A stretch of DNA of 64,000 bases from a virus: positions 1 to 64,000 of the IMG/VR virus record IMGVR_UViG_3300028557_000041, one strand, 5' to 3'. Shown here one piece after another: positions 1 through 6,792 of the stretch; the stretch's first letter is position 1, and every line of letters begins with the position of its first letter. The notes beneath the pieces are model-generated. The model was given only the letters and a program-made list of their open reading frames with translations, was not told the DNA's origin and ran no database searches. The translations under genes and the position numbers were made by a program.

Positions 1-132
1 TATTTCAAAGGTCGTACCAGTGAGCATATTGCAAGAGTATTGCACCTGCCATTGGATTATGTTGAACAGGAAATATATTTTGTTCGTGCTGGTAACAAAA
101 ATATATTTCCACCTTCTATGTATGGAGTGTAA
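1..132 (+). CDS. Partial hypothetical protein (C-terminal 43 aa)
   Basis: Frame 1 is open from the window edge to a TAA at 130-132, one base before the next ATG at 134. The visible tail contains GRTSEHIARVLHLPLDYVE, which could be a helix-turn-helix, but with the N-terminus missing no function is assigned. The tight junction and AT-rich phage codon use support it as the end of a real gene. Confidence 0.55.
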   Translation, partial: YFKGRTSEHIARVLHLPLDYVEQEIYFVRAGNKNIFPPSMYGV

Positions 133-133
133 T

Positions 134-430
134 ATGGCAGGTTTTTTTGGTGGTAAAATATTAGTGAAAACTAGGAAAATGATTGAAGGCACTCACCGCA
201 TGGAGGCTTATCAGGACACTTGGCAAGATTCGGTGGATATCGAATATGATGGTGAATTGACACCAGCAGTAACCTCGGCAATCTGTGAAGCGTGGAGAAG
301 CGCCGGAAAACTTGGTATGAATCAGAGTGGTTATGGTGCTTTGCGGTGGAGTAATGCCGATACCATTGTTGGTGTGGATATTGAAAAACGGCAATTAATC
401 CTTGGTTGTTCGGTAAGTATTTGTGATTGA
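134..430 (+). CDS. Hypothetical protein, 98 aa
   Basis: Starts MAGFFGGKILVKTRKM. The frame is open further upstream to 20, but the ATG at 134 is preferred because it follows the upstream stop by one base and has a GGAG-type site (124-127). No family recognised. It is the last gene before a promoter-bearing gap, so it probably ends an operon that enters from the left. Confidence 0.6.
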   Translation: MAGFFGGKILVKTRKMIEGTHRMEAYQDTWQDSVDIEYDGELTPAVTSAICEAWRSAGKLGMNQSGYGALRWSNADTIVGVDIEKRQLILGCSVSICD

Positions 431-436
431 TTTTGT

Positions 437-463
437 AATAGTTGACCGGTTTGGTCGACTATT
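437..463. repeat. Inverted repeat upstream of promoter
   Basis: Arms 437-447 and 453-463 (AATAGTTGACC and GGTCGACTATT) pair over 11 bp with one G:U and a 5-nt loop. It lies 10 bp upstream of the -35 box at 474 and has no T-run, so an operator is more likely than a terminator. Its sequence differs from the TGTTGTA repeats elsewhere in the window. Confidence 0.5.
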
Positions 464-473
464 ATACAGGGTA

Positions 474-502
474 TTGACATTTTTACCAGTTTCCTGTATA
501 AT
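474..502 (+). promoter_or_regulatory. Consensus sigma70 promoter
   Basis: TTGACA (474-479), 17-bp spacer, TATAAT (497-502), followed by GG. Both hexamers match the bacterial consensus exactly. It sits in a 95-bp intergenic gap and reads into the small-gene operon starting at 526. Confidence 0.85.
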
Positions 503-525
503 GGTCTTTTAAGTGGAGAAAATGT

Positions 526-648
526 ATGACTTTTTATGTGTGTGATGGTTTACTTTTTGATTCATATGCAACAGCGGTAGCATATGCCAATGAGCAGTTC
601 CGTAAGTTTGATATTGCTTTGAATATTGAGCGAGTAATCAAGGTATGA
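526..648 (+). CDS. Small hypothetical protein, 40 aa
   Basis: ATG at 526, preceded by a GGAG at 514-517; product begins MTFYVCDGLLFDSY. It is the first gene after the 474 promoter and its stop overlaps the next start (ATGA-type overlap at 645-648). Another ATG at 522 gives only seven codons and is rejected. Function unknown. Confidence 0.5.
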   Translation: MTFYVCDGLLFDSYATAVAYANEQFRKFDIALNIERVIKV

Positions 649-728
649 TGGTCGCAATCAGTATCGGTATTTTGTTGTATATGGTCGTATCAGCGTTATT
701 AATTTATTTTGTTATTGAGGAGTTTTGA
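645..728 (+). CDS. Putative single-span membrane peptide, 27 aa
   Basis: Starts MMVAISIGILLYMVV and is almost wholly hydrophobic, ending IEEF. It overlaps the previous gene by 4 bp, which suggests translational coupling. Peptides this short are hard to prove; hydrophobicity and tight packing are the only support. Confidence 0.4.
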   Translation: MMVAISIGILLYMVVSALLIYFVIEEF

Positions 729-730
729 GT

Positions 731-1264
731 ATGCCAAATTGGTGTAATAATAATATTGAGTTGTCCCATCCTGATAAAGCGATGGTCGAGCGTGCCGCCA
801 AAGCATTTGCTGATGGTACATTGTTGAATGAGTTTATTCCATTACCAAAAGAATTGGAAGACACCACGGCGCCTGCTCGTGAGTCCGATGAAGCATTGGT
901 CGCCAAATACGGTGCTTCTGACTGGTATTCATGGTGCATTAGTAATTGGGGTACCAAGTGGGATATCTCACCATATGGCGTAGAAATCAATGAGCATGGT
1001 GTATTGGTCGGTGCCTTTGATTCACCGTGGGGTCCTCCAATACAGGCCTATGAGCAGTTGGAGCAATTAGGTTTTGAAGTTCGTGCCTATTACAATGAAC
1101 CAGGTATTGGTTTCTGTGGAATGTATGAAGGCTGTGATGAATGCTACGATTATTCTGGCATGGATGCTGACGAAGCAGAAGATTATCTGCCAGAAGCACT
1201 TAATGAAATGTATGGTATCACGGAGAATATGTGTGAATGGGAAGAGGAGAACGAAGAAGAATGA
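731..1264 (+). CDS. Api92-like / DUF1281-type protein, 177 aa
   Basis: The N-terminus MPNWCNNNIEL and the later blocks WCISNWGTKWD and FDSPWGPPIQAYEQL are typical of the Api92-like (YubB/DUF1281) family of phages and plasmids, which has a ferredoxin-like fold and no defined activity. The C-terminus is very acidic (EEENEEE). ATG 731 is chosen over TTG 725 because GAGGAG at 717-722 is 8 nt from the ATG. Its TGA overlaps the next ATG. Family identification is from memory of the motifs. Confidence 0.8.
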   Translation: MPNWCNNNIELSHPDKAMVERAAKAFADGTLLNEFIPLPKELEDTTAPARESDEALVAKYGASDWYSWCISNWGTKWDISPYGVEINEHGVLVGAFDSPWGPPIQAYEQLEQLGFEVRAYYNEPGIGFCGMYEGCDECYDYSGMDADEAEDYLPEALNEMYGITENMCEWEEENEEE

Positions 1265-1434
1265 GTATCTCAAATGTTGACCGTATGCGTGAAGCCTTGG
1301 TTCGTGATGAAATCAATTATTTTCAAACATTGAACCGTGGTGAATTGTTTGAAGCTCTTAAAGAGCTGCTTATTGAAAAATATGATAATATACCAGAACG
1401 GCACATTATCGAAGAATATGAAAGTTTGGCATAA
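1261..1434 (+). CDS. Hypothetical protein, 57 aa
   Basis: ATG overlaps the stop of the Api92-like gene (ATGA), implying coupled translation. Product MSISNVDRMREALVRDE onwards is charged and predicted helical. No family recognised. Confidence 0.55.
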   Translation: MSISNVDRMREALVRDEINYFQTLNRGELFEALKELLIEKYDNIPERHIIEEYESLA

Positions 1435-1436
1435 TT

Positions 1437-1568
1437 ATGAGTAAATGGGAATTTACAATCAAAGAATTAAAGGCACTTCAACAGAAAACGCCAGATACAC
1501 CGGCAATCGTTGAAGCATATGTTGAATGGGTTTTATTAAAAGGTTATTCTATCAAGAAAACCAAATAG
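1437..1568 (+). CDS. Small hypothetical protein, 43 aa
   Basis: ATG at 1437, two bases after the preceding stop. Product MSKWEFTIKELKALQQK onwards is helical and ends in KKTK. Its TAG (1566-1568) abuts the inverted repeat of the next promoter module. Function unknown. Confidence 0.5.
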   Translation: MSKWEFTIKELKALQQKTPDTPAIVEAYVEWVLLKGYSIKKTK

Positions 1569-1619
1569 TGTTGTATATTTACAACAGGGGCTTGAAAACC
1601 CCTGTGGTAAGTGTATAAT
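1569..1619 (+). promoter_or_regulatory. Composite operator-promoter module, copy 1
   Basis: Inverted repeat TGTTGTA-N4-TACAACA (1569-1586), 5 bp, -35 TTGAAA (1592-1597), 16 bp, -10 TATAAT (1614-1619), then GGTA. The same layout with identical spacings recurs at 4630 and 7327. A second hairpin, CAGGGG/CCCCTG (1585-1604), overlaps the -35. The repeat lacks a T-tract, so an operator is favoured over a terminator. Confidence 0.8.
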
Positions 1620-1648
1620 GGTAGTATAAATTGAATGAAAGGTACATT

Positions 1649-1933
1649 ATGTTGAAATTTGAAGGTATTGCAAAAGTTGGTGATGTGATTCGTGCATACG
1701 ATTTTGCACCATGTGCTGGTCGTGATGATGCATTTATTGAAGGTGTGGTAGAGCAGGCTAATTGTAATGAACCTGGTTTTAATTGCTATAAGGTTACGGT
1801 GACTGCTGACAAATTTGTTAAGTTTGAAACCAAACCTAATAAAAAGAATCGTGTTGGTAAAATTATGTTTGTGCCACACCAGACCAGTTTTATGGAATTT
1901 GATTTTCGTGTGATTAATTTGAGCAAGGTGTAA
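1649..1933 (+). CDS. Hypothetical protein, 94 aa
   Basis: First gene of the operon driven from 1569. ATG 1649 follows a GAAAGG site (1637-1642), so it is preferred to the upstream TTG at 1631. Begins MLKFEGIAKVGDVIRAYDF and looks like a compact, strand-rich domain. No family recognised. Confidence 0.65.
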   Translation: MLKFEGIAKVGDVIRAYDFAPCAGRDDAFIEGVVEQANCNEPGFNCYKVTVTADKFVKFETKPNKKNRVGKIMFVPHQTSFMEFDFRVINLSKV

Positions 1934-1934
1934 T

Positions 1935-2243
1935 ATGAGTAAAATTAATAAGACCTTATACGAAGGCATTGATGCGTATGTTAAACATTTGGCAGATGAT
2001 TATACCAATACAGCGGCTTACAATAGTAAAAAGTTTTATATTGCTGTTGGTCGTAAGTATGTTCATATCATCATGGAAGATAACCAACGCAGTTCACATT
2101 CGTGGGTGATGTTGGTAGACGATAAGAAGTTTAAGCAAGGTGACATTCTCAAATCAGCATCATGGAATGCACCAGCAAGAAACTTTATTCGTGGTAATGT
2201 ATTAAGTGGTAATTTTAATCATATTAGATGGTGTGGAGCGTAA
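1935..2243 (+). CDS. Hypothetical protein, 102 aa
   Basis: Begins one base after the previous stop (TAATATG). Contains a basic, aromatic middle and a strand-rich C-terminus. No recognisable motif. Operon position suggests early host-takeover or accessory use, but this is inference. Confidence 0.6.
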   Translation: MSKINKTLYEGIDAYVKHLADDYTNTAAYNSKKFYIAVGRKYVHIIMEDNQRSSHSWVMLVDDKKFKQGDILKSASWNAPARNFIRGNVLSGNFNHIRWCGA

Positions 2244-2245
2244 TT

Positions 2246-2560
2246 ATGAAATTAAATTATAGTGAAAAAGAAGCGGTGATGCAGGCAATATTTGGTAATC
2301 ACAAATCACCTGCTGGCTTTCGGTCAACCTACAAAGGTGTGCCAATTGGTAACTATGAAATGGTAAAACAATTTATTGATTTTACCAAATATTTTGTAAT
2401 GTTCCGTGGTCCTCGTAGGCGTGGTGCCAGTTCCACTCGTAAGTGTGATGCAAAAGCTTTTGATGTGTATCAGCGTGATGCTCGTGTAGTTCATGAGATT
2501 CGTATTGAGCTTGAGGCGTTTCAGCGTGGTGTAAAGTGGGCTAATAATCGTAGTCATTAG
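2246..2560 (+). CDS. Hypothetical basic protein, 104 aa
   Basis: ATG 2246 lies 2 bp after the upstream stop; an in-frame ATG at 2228 would overlap the previous gene and has no better ribosome site. The product has a basic stretch, GPRRRGASSTRK, that could contact nucleic acid. No family recognised. Confidence 0.6.
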   Translation: MKLNYSEKEAVMQAIFGNHKSPAGFRSTYKGVPIGNYEMVKQFIDFTKYFVMFRGPRRRGASSTRKCDAKAFDVYQRDARVVHEIRIELEAFQRGVKWANNRSH

Positions 2561-2586
2561 TATTAAGTCTTAATGGAGGGATATCC

Positions 2587-2673
2587 TTGGCGGACTATAA
2601 ACGGCCTAAACAGCAGCAGTCTTTTTTGTTGGCTATAGACTATAAAGAAAAACCAACACTTATTCTTATTTGA
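2587..2673 (+). CDS. Possible 28-aa peptide with TTG start
   Basis: In the 127-bp gap after 2560 there is a strong GGAGGG (2576-2581 area), 6-7 nt before TTG 2587. The frame encodes 28 residues (MADYKRPKQQQSF onward) and ends at 2673. The ribosome site is the main support; the size and rare start keep confidence low. Confidence 0.3.
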   Translation: MADYKRPKQQQSFLLAIDYKEKPTLILI

Positions 2674-2687
2674 TTGGAGTTTATATT

Positions 2688-3143
2688 ATGGGTACCAGAA
2701 GTTTAACATTTGTTTACAATGAATCCAAGAGCGGAGAAGCCGCTGAGCGTATCATCAATATGTACCGTCAATACGATGGTTATCCAACAGGCCATGGTGC
2801 CGAGTTGGCAGAGTTTTTAAGTGCTGGTCGTATGGTGAATGGCTTGGCTCAAACCAAAACTGTCAAAGAAATTGTTTTTAATGGCATGGGTTGTTTGGCT
2901 GCACAGATGGTAGCAAACTTCAAAGATGGTGCTGGTCAATTCTATTTGCATCCTGTTGTTCAGCAATCGTGTGGTCAGGATTACGAATATCATATTTTGA
3001 ATGTTGATGGTCAATTCAAAATTGAAGTGTATTATTGTGGTTGCAATATGTTTGGTATGAGCAGTGATTATGAGAGTGAAGTTATTTTCTCTGGTTCATT
3101 ACCTGAGTTTGTGGAATTCTGTAAAGAAAAGGAGACAGCATGA
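2688..3143 (+). CDS. Conserved phage protein of unknown function, 151 aa
   Basis: MGTRSLTFVYN and YRQYDGYPTGHGAELAEFL are hallmarks of a protein family seen in many phages and mobile elements with no known activity. ATG 2688 has GGAG at 2676-2679; the in-frame TTG at 2670 is too close to this site. A Cys-rich patch (YYCGCNMFG) occurs near residue 125. Its TGA overlaps the next start. Confidence 0.75.
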   Translation: MGTRSLTFVYNESKSGEAAERIINMYRQYDGYPTGHGAELAEFLSAGRMVNGLAQTKTVKEIVFNGMGCLAAQMVANFKDGAGQFYLHPVVQQSCGQDYEYHILNVDGQFKIEVYYCGCNMFGMSSDYESEVIFSGSLPEFVEFCKEKETA

Positions 3144-3373
3144 AAAAGAAATCAATTAAAGATTTATTTCCCGGTATTATGGTTCTAGATAACGAACCAG
3201 TTGAGGTTAGAAATCCATTTAGTGGTGAGAGCACAGTTCTAACGCCTGATGAGGTTGCGGTTTATGATTATCTCAAAGGTTGTGAATTGATAGGTGACCA
3301 TAAAGGTTTGCGTAAAGCCCTTGATTGGTTTCGTACCAACAATGGTAACGCTTACATGATTTTATTGGATTAA
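3140..3373 (+). CDS. Hypothetical protein, 77 aa
   Basis: ATGA overlap with the upstream gene. Residues such as VRNPFSGESTVLTPDEVAVY and a following helical part resemble small phage proteins of unknown role. No catalytic motif. Confidence 0.6.
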   Translation: MKKKSIKDLFPGIMVLDNEPVEVRNPFSGESTVLTPDEVAVYDYLKGCELIGDHKGLRKALDWFRTNNGNAYMILLD

Positions 3374-3375
3374 AT

Positions 3376-3555
3376 ATGAGTTACGATTCTGATGTTGAAA
3401 ACATTTACATGGTTGAGTTTGAGTCCGGCCGCACCATACATACGAGCTTTTATGAAGTTCAAGATGTGAAGGAATTTTGTGCGGATGAGTATCCAAATGA
3501 AACCATCAAAGTAATTTACCAAGAAGTTTATGTTGGTGGAGATGAAGATGAATAA
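3376..3555 (+). CDS. Hypothetical protein, 59 aa (paralogue of the gene at 3721)
   Basis: Starts MSYDSDVENIYMVEF. Its pattern of (I/Y)xVEF, a central T/H-H-T strand and a final IKVIYQEVY matches the product of 3721-3912 (YYLVEF, VHTQYEG, ILNVWQE), so the two are likely a local duplication. It ends in an acidic GGDEDE tail that overlaps the next gene. Confidence 0.6.
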   Translation: MSYDSDVENIYMVEFESGRTIHTSFYEVQDVKEFCADEYPNETIKVIYQEVYVGGDEDE

Positions 3556-3724
3556 AAACGATTATCAAATCGATTGGAATAAATTGGCCAAGTATAATAT
3601 TGTGGTCAATACACGACCAAAAGATCCGTTGCAAGATGTGATGAAGAATGATGAGTTGGTTTCGTGGATGCAGGAATATCCTGATGCTATGGATGCCATT
3701 AATAAAATAAAGGCAAAGAAATGA
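3548..3724 (+). CDS. Hypothetical protein, 58 aa
   Basis: The frame is open from 3530, but ATG 3548 is favoured by GGAG at 3538-3541. Product begins MNKNDYQIDWNKLAKYN. Sits between the two paralogues at 3376 and 3721. Function unknown. Confidence 0.55.
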   Translation: MNKNDYQIDWNKLAKYNIVVNTRPKDPLQDVMKNDELVSWMQEYPDAMDAINKIKAKK

Positions 3725-3912
3725 ATTATTATCTTGTAGAATTTATGGATGATTCGGTTCATACTCAGTATGAAGGAGTTTCCGCTATTTCAGCCCAAGA
3801 GGCGGTGTATAGTATTAAACTCGGTTGGCCTGATGCCAAGATTTTAAATGTTTGGCAAGAAACTGGTGAAAACGACCAGTGGCGTGATGAAGATTTGGAT
3901 GGTAGGTGTTAA
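3721..3912 (+). CDS. Hypothetical protein, 63 aa (paralogue of 3376)
   Basis: ATGA overlap with the previous gene. Sequence MNYYLVEFMDDSVHTQYEG aligns by eye with the gene at 3376. Predicted strand-helix-strand. Acidic C-terminus. Function unknown. Confidence 0.6.
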   Translation: MNYYLVEFMDDSVHTQYEGVSAISAQEAVYSIKLGWPDAKILNVWQETGENDQWRDEDLDGRC

Positions 3913-4307
3913 TGAGTATTAGTGCATACAAAGAAATTACAGAATGGAATGAACCAGATTTTGTGGTGCCTAATCATATCTATTTGTTTGATGGTAAATC
4001 CAATATTTTAGCCTATGCTCGTGAGAGTGATGGTCAGGTAACAGTATTCAAAAAACCATTACCAATGGACACTCGTAGGCGTAAGTTTATCAAGGTCAAA
4101 CACAAAGAATTGGACGCCATAGGCGCAACGGTGGTGGTTCAACAACCAGAAGCTTTGAATGTGCCACATTGGCAGGTCGTAAGTGATTCAGGCAAGACCT
4201 ATACAGTCACTCTAGAATCTGGTAAATATCAATGTAATTGTATAGGGTATGCCTATCGTGGTAAATGTAAACATAGTGAGCAGATAAAAAATGAAAATAG
4301 TAATTAA
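3912..4307 (+). CDS. SWIM-type zinc-finger protein, 131 aa
   Basis: The C-terminus carries C108-x-C110 and C119-x-H121 (QCNCIGYAYRGKCKH), the CxCx(n)CxH signature of SWIM zinc fingers, which bind nucleic acid or protein. The N-terminal 80 residues are unassigned and include a basic DTRRRKF. ATG 3912 overlaps the upstream TAA (TAATG). A DNA/RNA-binding accessory role is inferred from the finger. Confidence 0.75.
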   Translation: MSISAYKEITEWNEPDFVVPNHIYLFDGKSNILAYARESDGQVTVFKKPLPMDTRRRKFIKVKHKELDAIGATVVVQQPEALNVPHWQVVSDSGKTYTVTLESGKYQCNCIGYAYRGKCKHSEQIKNENSN

Positions 4308-4626
4308 TTCTGATTATGGTGGTTTTTCTTTGTCTGATTGGGCAATCGAAACATATGCTGACCGCAAAGGTATCAAATTGAAAAAAGAAAAAACCACATT
4401 TGGTATAACATTATATACGAATATTGATACCAATGAAGATTTTGAAAGCAGGGACATTGAACGAAATGATCCTGTGTTGATTAAAGTTGTTGAAGATTTA
4501 GGTAGTAAATCATTTGGTTTTGCTGCCAATTTAAAAATTGTGGAAATACCCGATGATGTGGATTGGGAAGTGGTACAATACGATGGTTTGGAACATATTG
4601 CAGAAAAACATAGAACATGGTATTAA
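4291..4626 (+). CDS. Conserved phage hypothetical protein, 111 aa
   Basis: Starts MKIVINSDYGGFSLSD inside the end of the SWIM gene (17-bp overlap). The C-terminus (VEIPDDVDWEVVQYDGLEHI) is of a type found in many phages without a known function. It is the last gene before the tRNA promoter. Confidence 0.7.
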   Translation: MKIVINSDYGGFSLSDWAIETYADRKGIKLKKEKTTFGITLYTNIDTNEDFESRDIERNDPVLIKVVEDLGSKSFGFAANLKIVEIPDDVDWEVVQYDGLEHIAEKHRTWY

Positions 4627-4629
4627 AAG

Positions 4630-4680
4630 TGTTGTATGGACACAACAATAGGTTGACTTCTGGTGTGGTACCTGTATAAT
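4630..4680 (+). promoter_or_regulatory. Composite operator-promoter module, copy 2 (tRNA promoter)
   Basis: TGTTGTA-N4-CACAACA (4630-4647, one mismatch in the palindrome), 5 bp, TTGACT (4653-4658), 16 bp, TATAAT (4675-4680), GGTA. Spacing is identical to copies at 1569 and 7327. The -10 box ends 13 bp before tRNA-Tyr. Confidence 0.8.
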
Positions 4681-4693
4681 GGTAGTTTGAATT

Positions 4694-4779
4694 GGGTAAG
4701 CGGTAAAGTTGGAGAGTTACAGCGGACTGTAAATCCGTTGCCTAAGGCTGAGTTGGTTCGAATCCATCCTTACCCACCA
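4694..4779 (+). tRNA. tRNA-Tyr (GTA)
   Basis: Acceptor GGGTAAG (4694-4700) pairs with CTTACCC (4769-4775), discriminator A, encoded CCA (4777-4779). The anticodon loop CTGTAAA gives GTA. A long variable arm (GCCTAAGGC area) makes it class II as expected for bacterial tRNA-Tyr. One base separates it from tRNA-Glu. Confidence 0.93.
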
Positions 4780-4780
4780 T

Positions 4781-4855
4781 GCACGGTTCGTCTATCGGTT
4801 AGGACATTGCCCTTTCACGGCAGTAAGAGGAGTTCGATTCTCCTACCGTGTACCA
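4781..4855 (+). tRNA. tRNA-Glu (TTC)
   Basis: Acceptor GCACGGT (4781-4787) pairs with ACCGTGT (4845-4851, one G:U), then A and encoded CCA (4853-4855). Anticodon stem TTGCC/GGCAG encloses CTTTCAC, giving TTC. The T arm has GTTCGATTC. Cotranscribed with tRNA-Tyr. Confidence 0.93.
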
Positions 4856-4875
4856 AAAGTATTAAATAGTATATT

Positions 4876-5007
4876 ATGAAAAAGAAAACTAGAGCACATT
4901 TCGTATTATTTTGTAGTAATACACCATTCAAACCAAAAAGAGTGGTGTCAAAGGTCGCCTTCAAGAGGCGTGTTAAACATAAATTGAAAGATTTACATTA
5001 TGAATAA
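4876..5007 (+). CDS. Small basic protein, 43 aa
   Basis: ATG 4876; product begins MKKKTRAHFVLFCS and is about one third Lys/Arg. Its end overlaps the AAA+ ATPase start by 8 bp. Function unknown; possibly nucleic-acid binding by charge. Confidence 0.5.
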   Translation: MKKKTRAHFVLFCSNTPFKPKRVVSKVAFKRRVKHKLKDLHYE

Positions 5008-6160
5008 AAATGCAAAGCATTTCGTTGTAGCGTGTGAAGAACGATTTGGTTCTGAAGTAATTATCACAAGAGATGGCATTACACAAGTTTGCAACGAATC
5101 AGGTGCACCATATCCATATTGGTTGGTGACCAAGGCACAATATCGTTATGACCGTGGTCAATACAAAGTACCACCAAGTGGTGAAAAACCTAAGGTGAAA
5201 ATAAAAGAACAAGAACCTGAATTAGAAGTTGCTTATGCACAACCTGCACAAGTGTTAGAGTTCCGCCAACCAAAATTGTTGGATGAATCTGAACCATCGG
5301 TGCCACAAAAATGGCCTGATTATGTGCCGTTTGGTTTTTTCAAAGATATGAGAAACATTATCAGTAGTAAATCATTCTATCCAATCTTTGTGACTGGTTT
5401 ATCTGGCAACGGCAAGACCTTAATGGTTGAGCAAGTGTGTGCTGAATTAGGTCGTGAGTGTATTCGTGTAAATATCTCCGTTGAAACTGATGAAACTGAT
5501 TTGCTTGGTGGTCCCACATTGGTCAATGGTAATGTGGTCAATCGTGATGGTCCTGTTCTTATCGCTATGAAGCGTGGCGCAGTATTGTTGATTGACGAGG
5601 TCGACCGTGGTTCTAATAAGTTGATGTGTTTGCAAGGTATTATGGAAGGCAAACCACATTACAATAAGAAATCAGGTGAGATGGTTTATCCAAAATCTGG
5701 ATTTACAATCGTTGCTACTGCCAATACCAAAGGTCGTGGTAGTGATGAAGGCAAATATCTATCACAGATTCTTGATGATGCTTTCTTAGAGAGATTCCCA
5801 ATTACGGTAGAACAGGAATATCCTGATACCAAAACTGAGAAAAAGATTTTAACACCGTTGATTGAAGATAAAGAATTCGTAGAGCATTTATGCCAATGGG
5901 CTGATGTGGTTCGTAAATCGTATGATGAAGGTGCAACTGATGAAATTATCAGCACTCGCCGTTTGGTACATATTGCCAAAGCATTTTTGATTTTCAAGGA
6001 TCGTATGAAAGCCATCACCTTGTGTGTGAATCGTTTTGATGAAGAAACGAAAATGGCATTCTTAGATTTGTATAGTAAGGTGGATAGTTCGGTAGAATCA
6101 CCTGCCAATACAAGTACCATTTCTACCACATCTGAGGTTGCCAACCAATCTCAGATGTAG
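5000..6160 (+). CDS. AAA+ ATPase, MoxR/CobS-like, 386 aa
   Basis: Walker A GLSGNGKT (residues 133-140) and Walker B AVLLIDEVDR (194-203) are clear, with a sensor-1 like IVATANTKGRG and an arginine-finger-like DDAFLERFP near 270. Layout fits AAA_5 MoxR/CobS-type ATPases, which are common in aquatic T4-like phages, where their role is unproven. Residues 1-100 form a separate domain followed by a charged linker; the C-terminus is Ser/Thr-rich. A remodelling chaperone role is inferred from the family. Confidence 0.88.
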   Translation: MNKNAKHFVVACEERFGSEVIITRDGITQVCNESGAPYPYWLVTKAQYRYDRGQYKVPPSGEKPKVKIKEQEPELEVAYAQPAQVLEFRQPKLLDESEPSVPQKWPDYVPFGFFKDMRNIISSKSFYPIFVTGLSGNGKTLMVEQVCAELGRECIRVNISVETDETDLLGGPTLVNGNVVNRDGPVLIAMKRGAVLLIDEVDRGSNKLMCLQGIMEGKPHYNKKSGEMVYPKSGFTIVATANTKGRGSDEGKYLSQILDDAFLERFPITVEQEYPDTKTEKKILTPLIEDKEFVEHLCQWADVVRKSYDEGATDEIISTRRLVHIAKAFLIFKDRMKAITLCVNRFDEETKMAFLDLYSKVDSSVESPANTSTISTTSEVANQSQM

Positions 6161-6166
6161 TATAAT
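6128..6166 (+). promoter_or_regulatory. Sigma70-like promoter overlapped by an inverted repeat
   Basis: TTGCCA (6138-6143), 17 bp, TATAAT (6161-6166), GG. A perfect 9-bp inverted repeat, ACATCTGAG (6128-6136) and CTCAGATGT (6150-6158), brackets the -35 and spacer and covers the end of the ATPase gene. It should serve the gene at 6221; the repeat could be an operator. Confidence 0.7.
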
Positions 6167-6220
6167 GGTGGTGTAGCAAGTGAGAAGTTTTTATATTATT
6201 AATTTATTAGGAGTATTACA

Positions 6221-6547
6221 ATGGCATTAACAGTTCGTAAAGGTAAGGTAAACCGTCATGAGAAAATTACCCAAGTAATGTTGTCTGGCAAACCTGTGAG
6301 TCCTGCTGAGATTGAATCAGTATTCAAAGGCACCGACCAAGAGAAAGTCCTGTATCGATTGAGTACCAACATCTATAACATTCGTAAAGATGGCGGTATC
6401 GTTAAAGTAATCAAAGAAGGCCGTAAAGTAAAGGCATATCAGTTGGTTAACTTTGACCAGTTCGATTCTAATGGTCGATTTAAAGGTGTTGTTGCTAAGG
6501 CACAACCAAAAGTAGCTGCAACTCAGCAACAGGCTGTAGCAGTTTAA
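6221..6547 (+). CDS. Putative winged-helix regulator, 108 aa
   Basis: AGGAG (6209-6213) 7 nt before ATG. The order of helices followed by YRLSTNIYNIRKDGGIVKVI and a basic hairpin (KEGRKVKAYQLV) resembles a winged helix-turn-helix, so DNA binding is inferred. The C-terminus is Ala/Gln-rich and flexible. It has its own promoter and is followed by a structured gap. Could be a regulator of the phage promoters. Confidence 0.6.
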   Translation: MALTVRKGKVNRHEKITQVMLSGKPVSPAEIESVFKGTDQEKVLYRLSTNIYNIRKDGGIVKVIKEGRKVKAYQLVNFDQFDSNGRFKGVVAKAQPKVAATQQQAVAV

Positions 6548-6553
6548 TCTTAC

Positions 6554-6606
6554 GCCATCATATAGTTTTTTAGACTCGTTGTGAAACGCTCGGACTATAT
6601 GGTGGC
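6554..6606 (+). ncRNA. Strong hairpin, possible structured RNA or attenuator
   Basis: Arms 6554-6566 and 6594-6606 pair over 13 bp with one G:U. The 27-nt loop contains a nested CGTT/AACG stem. There is no T-run after the 3' arm, so it is not a typical Rho-independent terminator. It may stabilise the 3' end of the upstream mRNA. Confidence 0.45.
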
Positions 6607-6630
6607 ACCACTTTTATATTATGAAAAATT

Positions 6631-6792
6631 ATGACACTTGATAAAGAAGAAATGTTTGAGTATTTGAATACACTGCGTGAAACTGGTGTGACCAATATGT
6701 TTGGTGCCTCACCATATTTACAACAGGCATTTGGTATCGACCGTAAAGAAGCAAAAATCATATTATTGGAATGGATGAAAAGTTATGAGTGA
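6631..6792 (+). CDS. Conserved small phage protein, 53 aa
   Basis: ATG 6631; product contains TGVTNMFGASPYLQQAFG and ends LLEWMKSYE. The MFGA-PYL pattern recurs in small phage proteins of unknown function. Overlaps the next gene by 8 bp. Confidence 0.65.
   Translation: MTLDKEEMFEYLNTLRETGVTNMFGASPYLQQAFGIDRKEAKIILLEWMKSYE

Noticed and set aside
1569-1586. TGTTGTA/TACAACA repeats as Rho-independent terminators
   Set aside because: Short AT-rich stems with no T-run; fixed distance to -35 boxes fits an operator better.
4663-4869. 68-aa open frame over the tRNA region
   Set aside because: It runs through the -10 box and both tRNAs; the tRNA structures explain the sequence.
5686-6144. 152-aa minus-strand open frame opposite the AAA+ gene
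   Set aside because: The plus strand encodes intact Walker motifs; no promoter or ribosome site for the minus frame.
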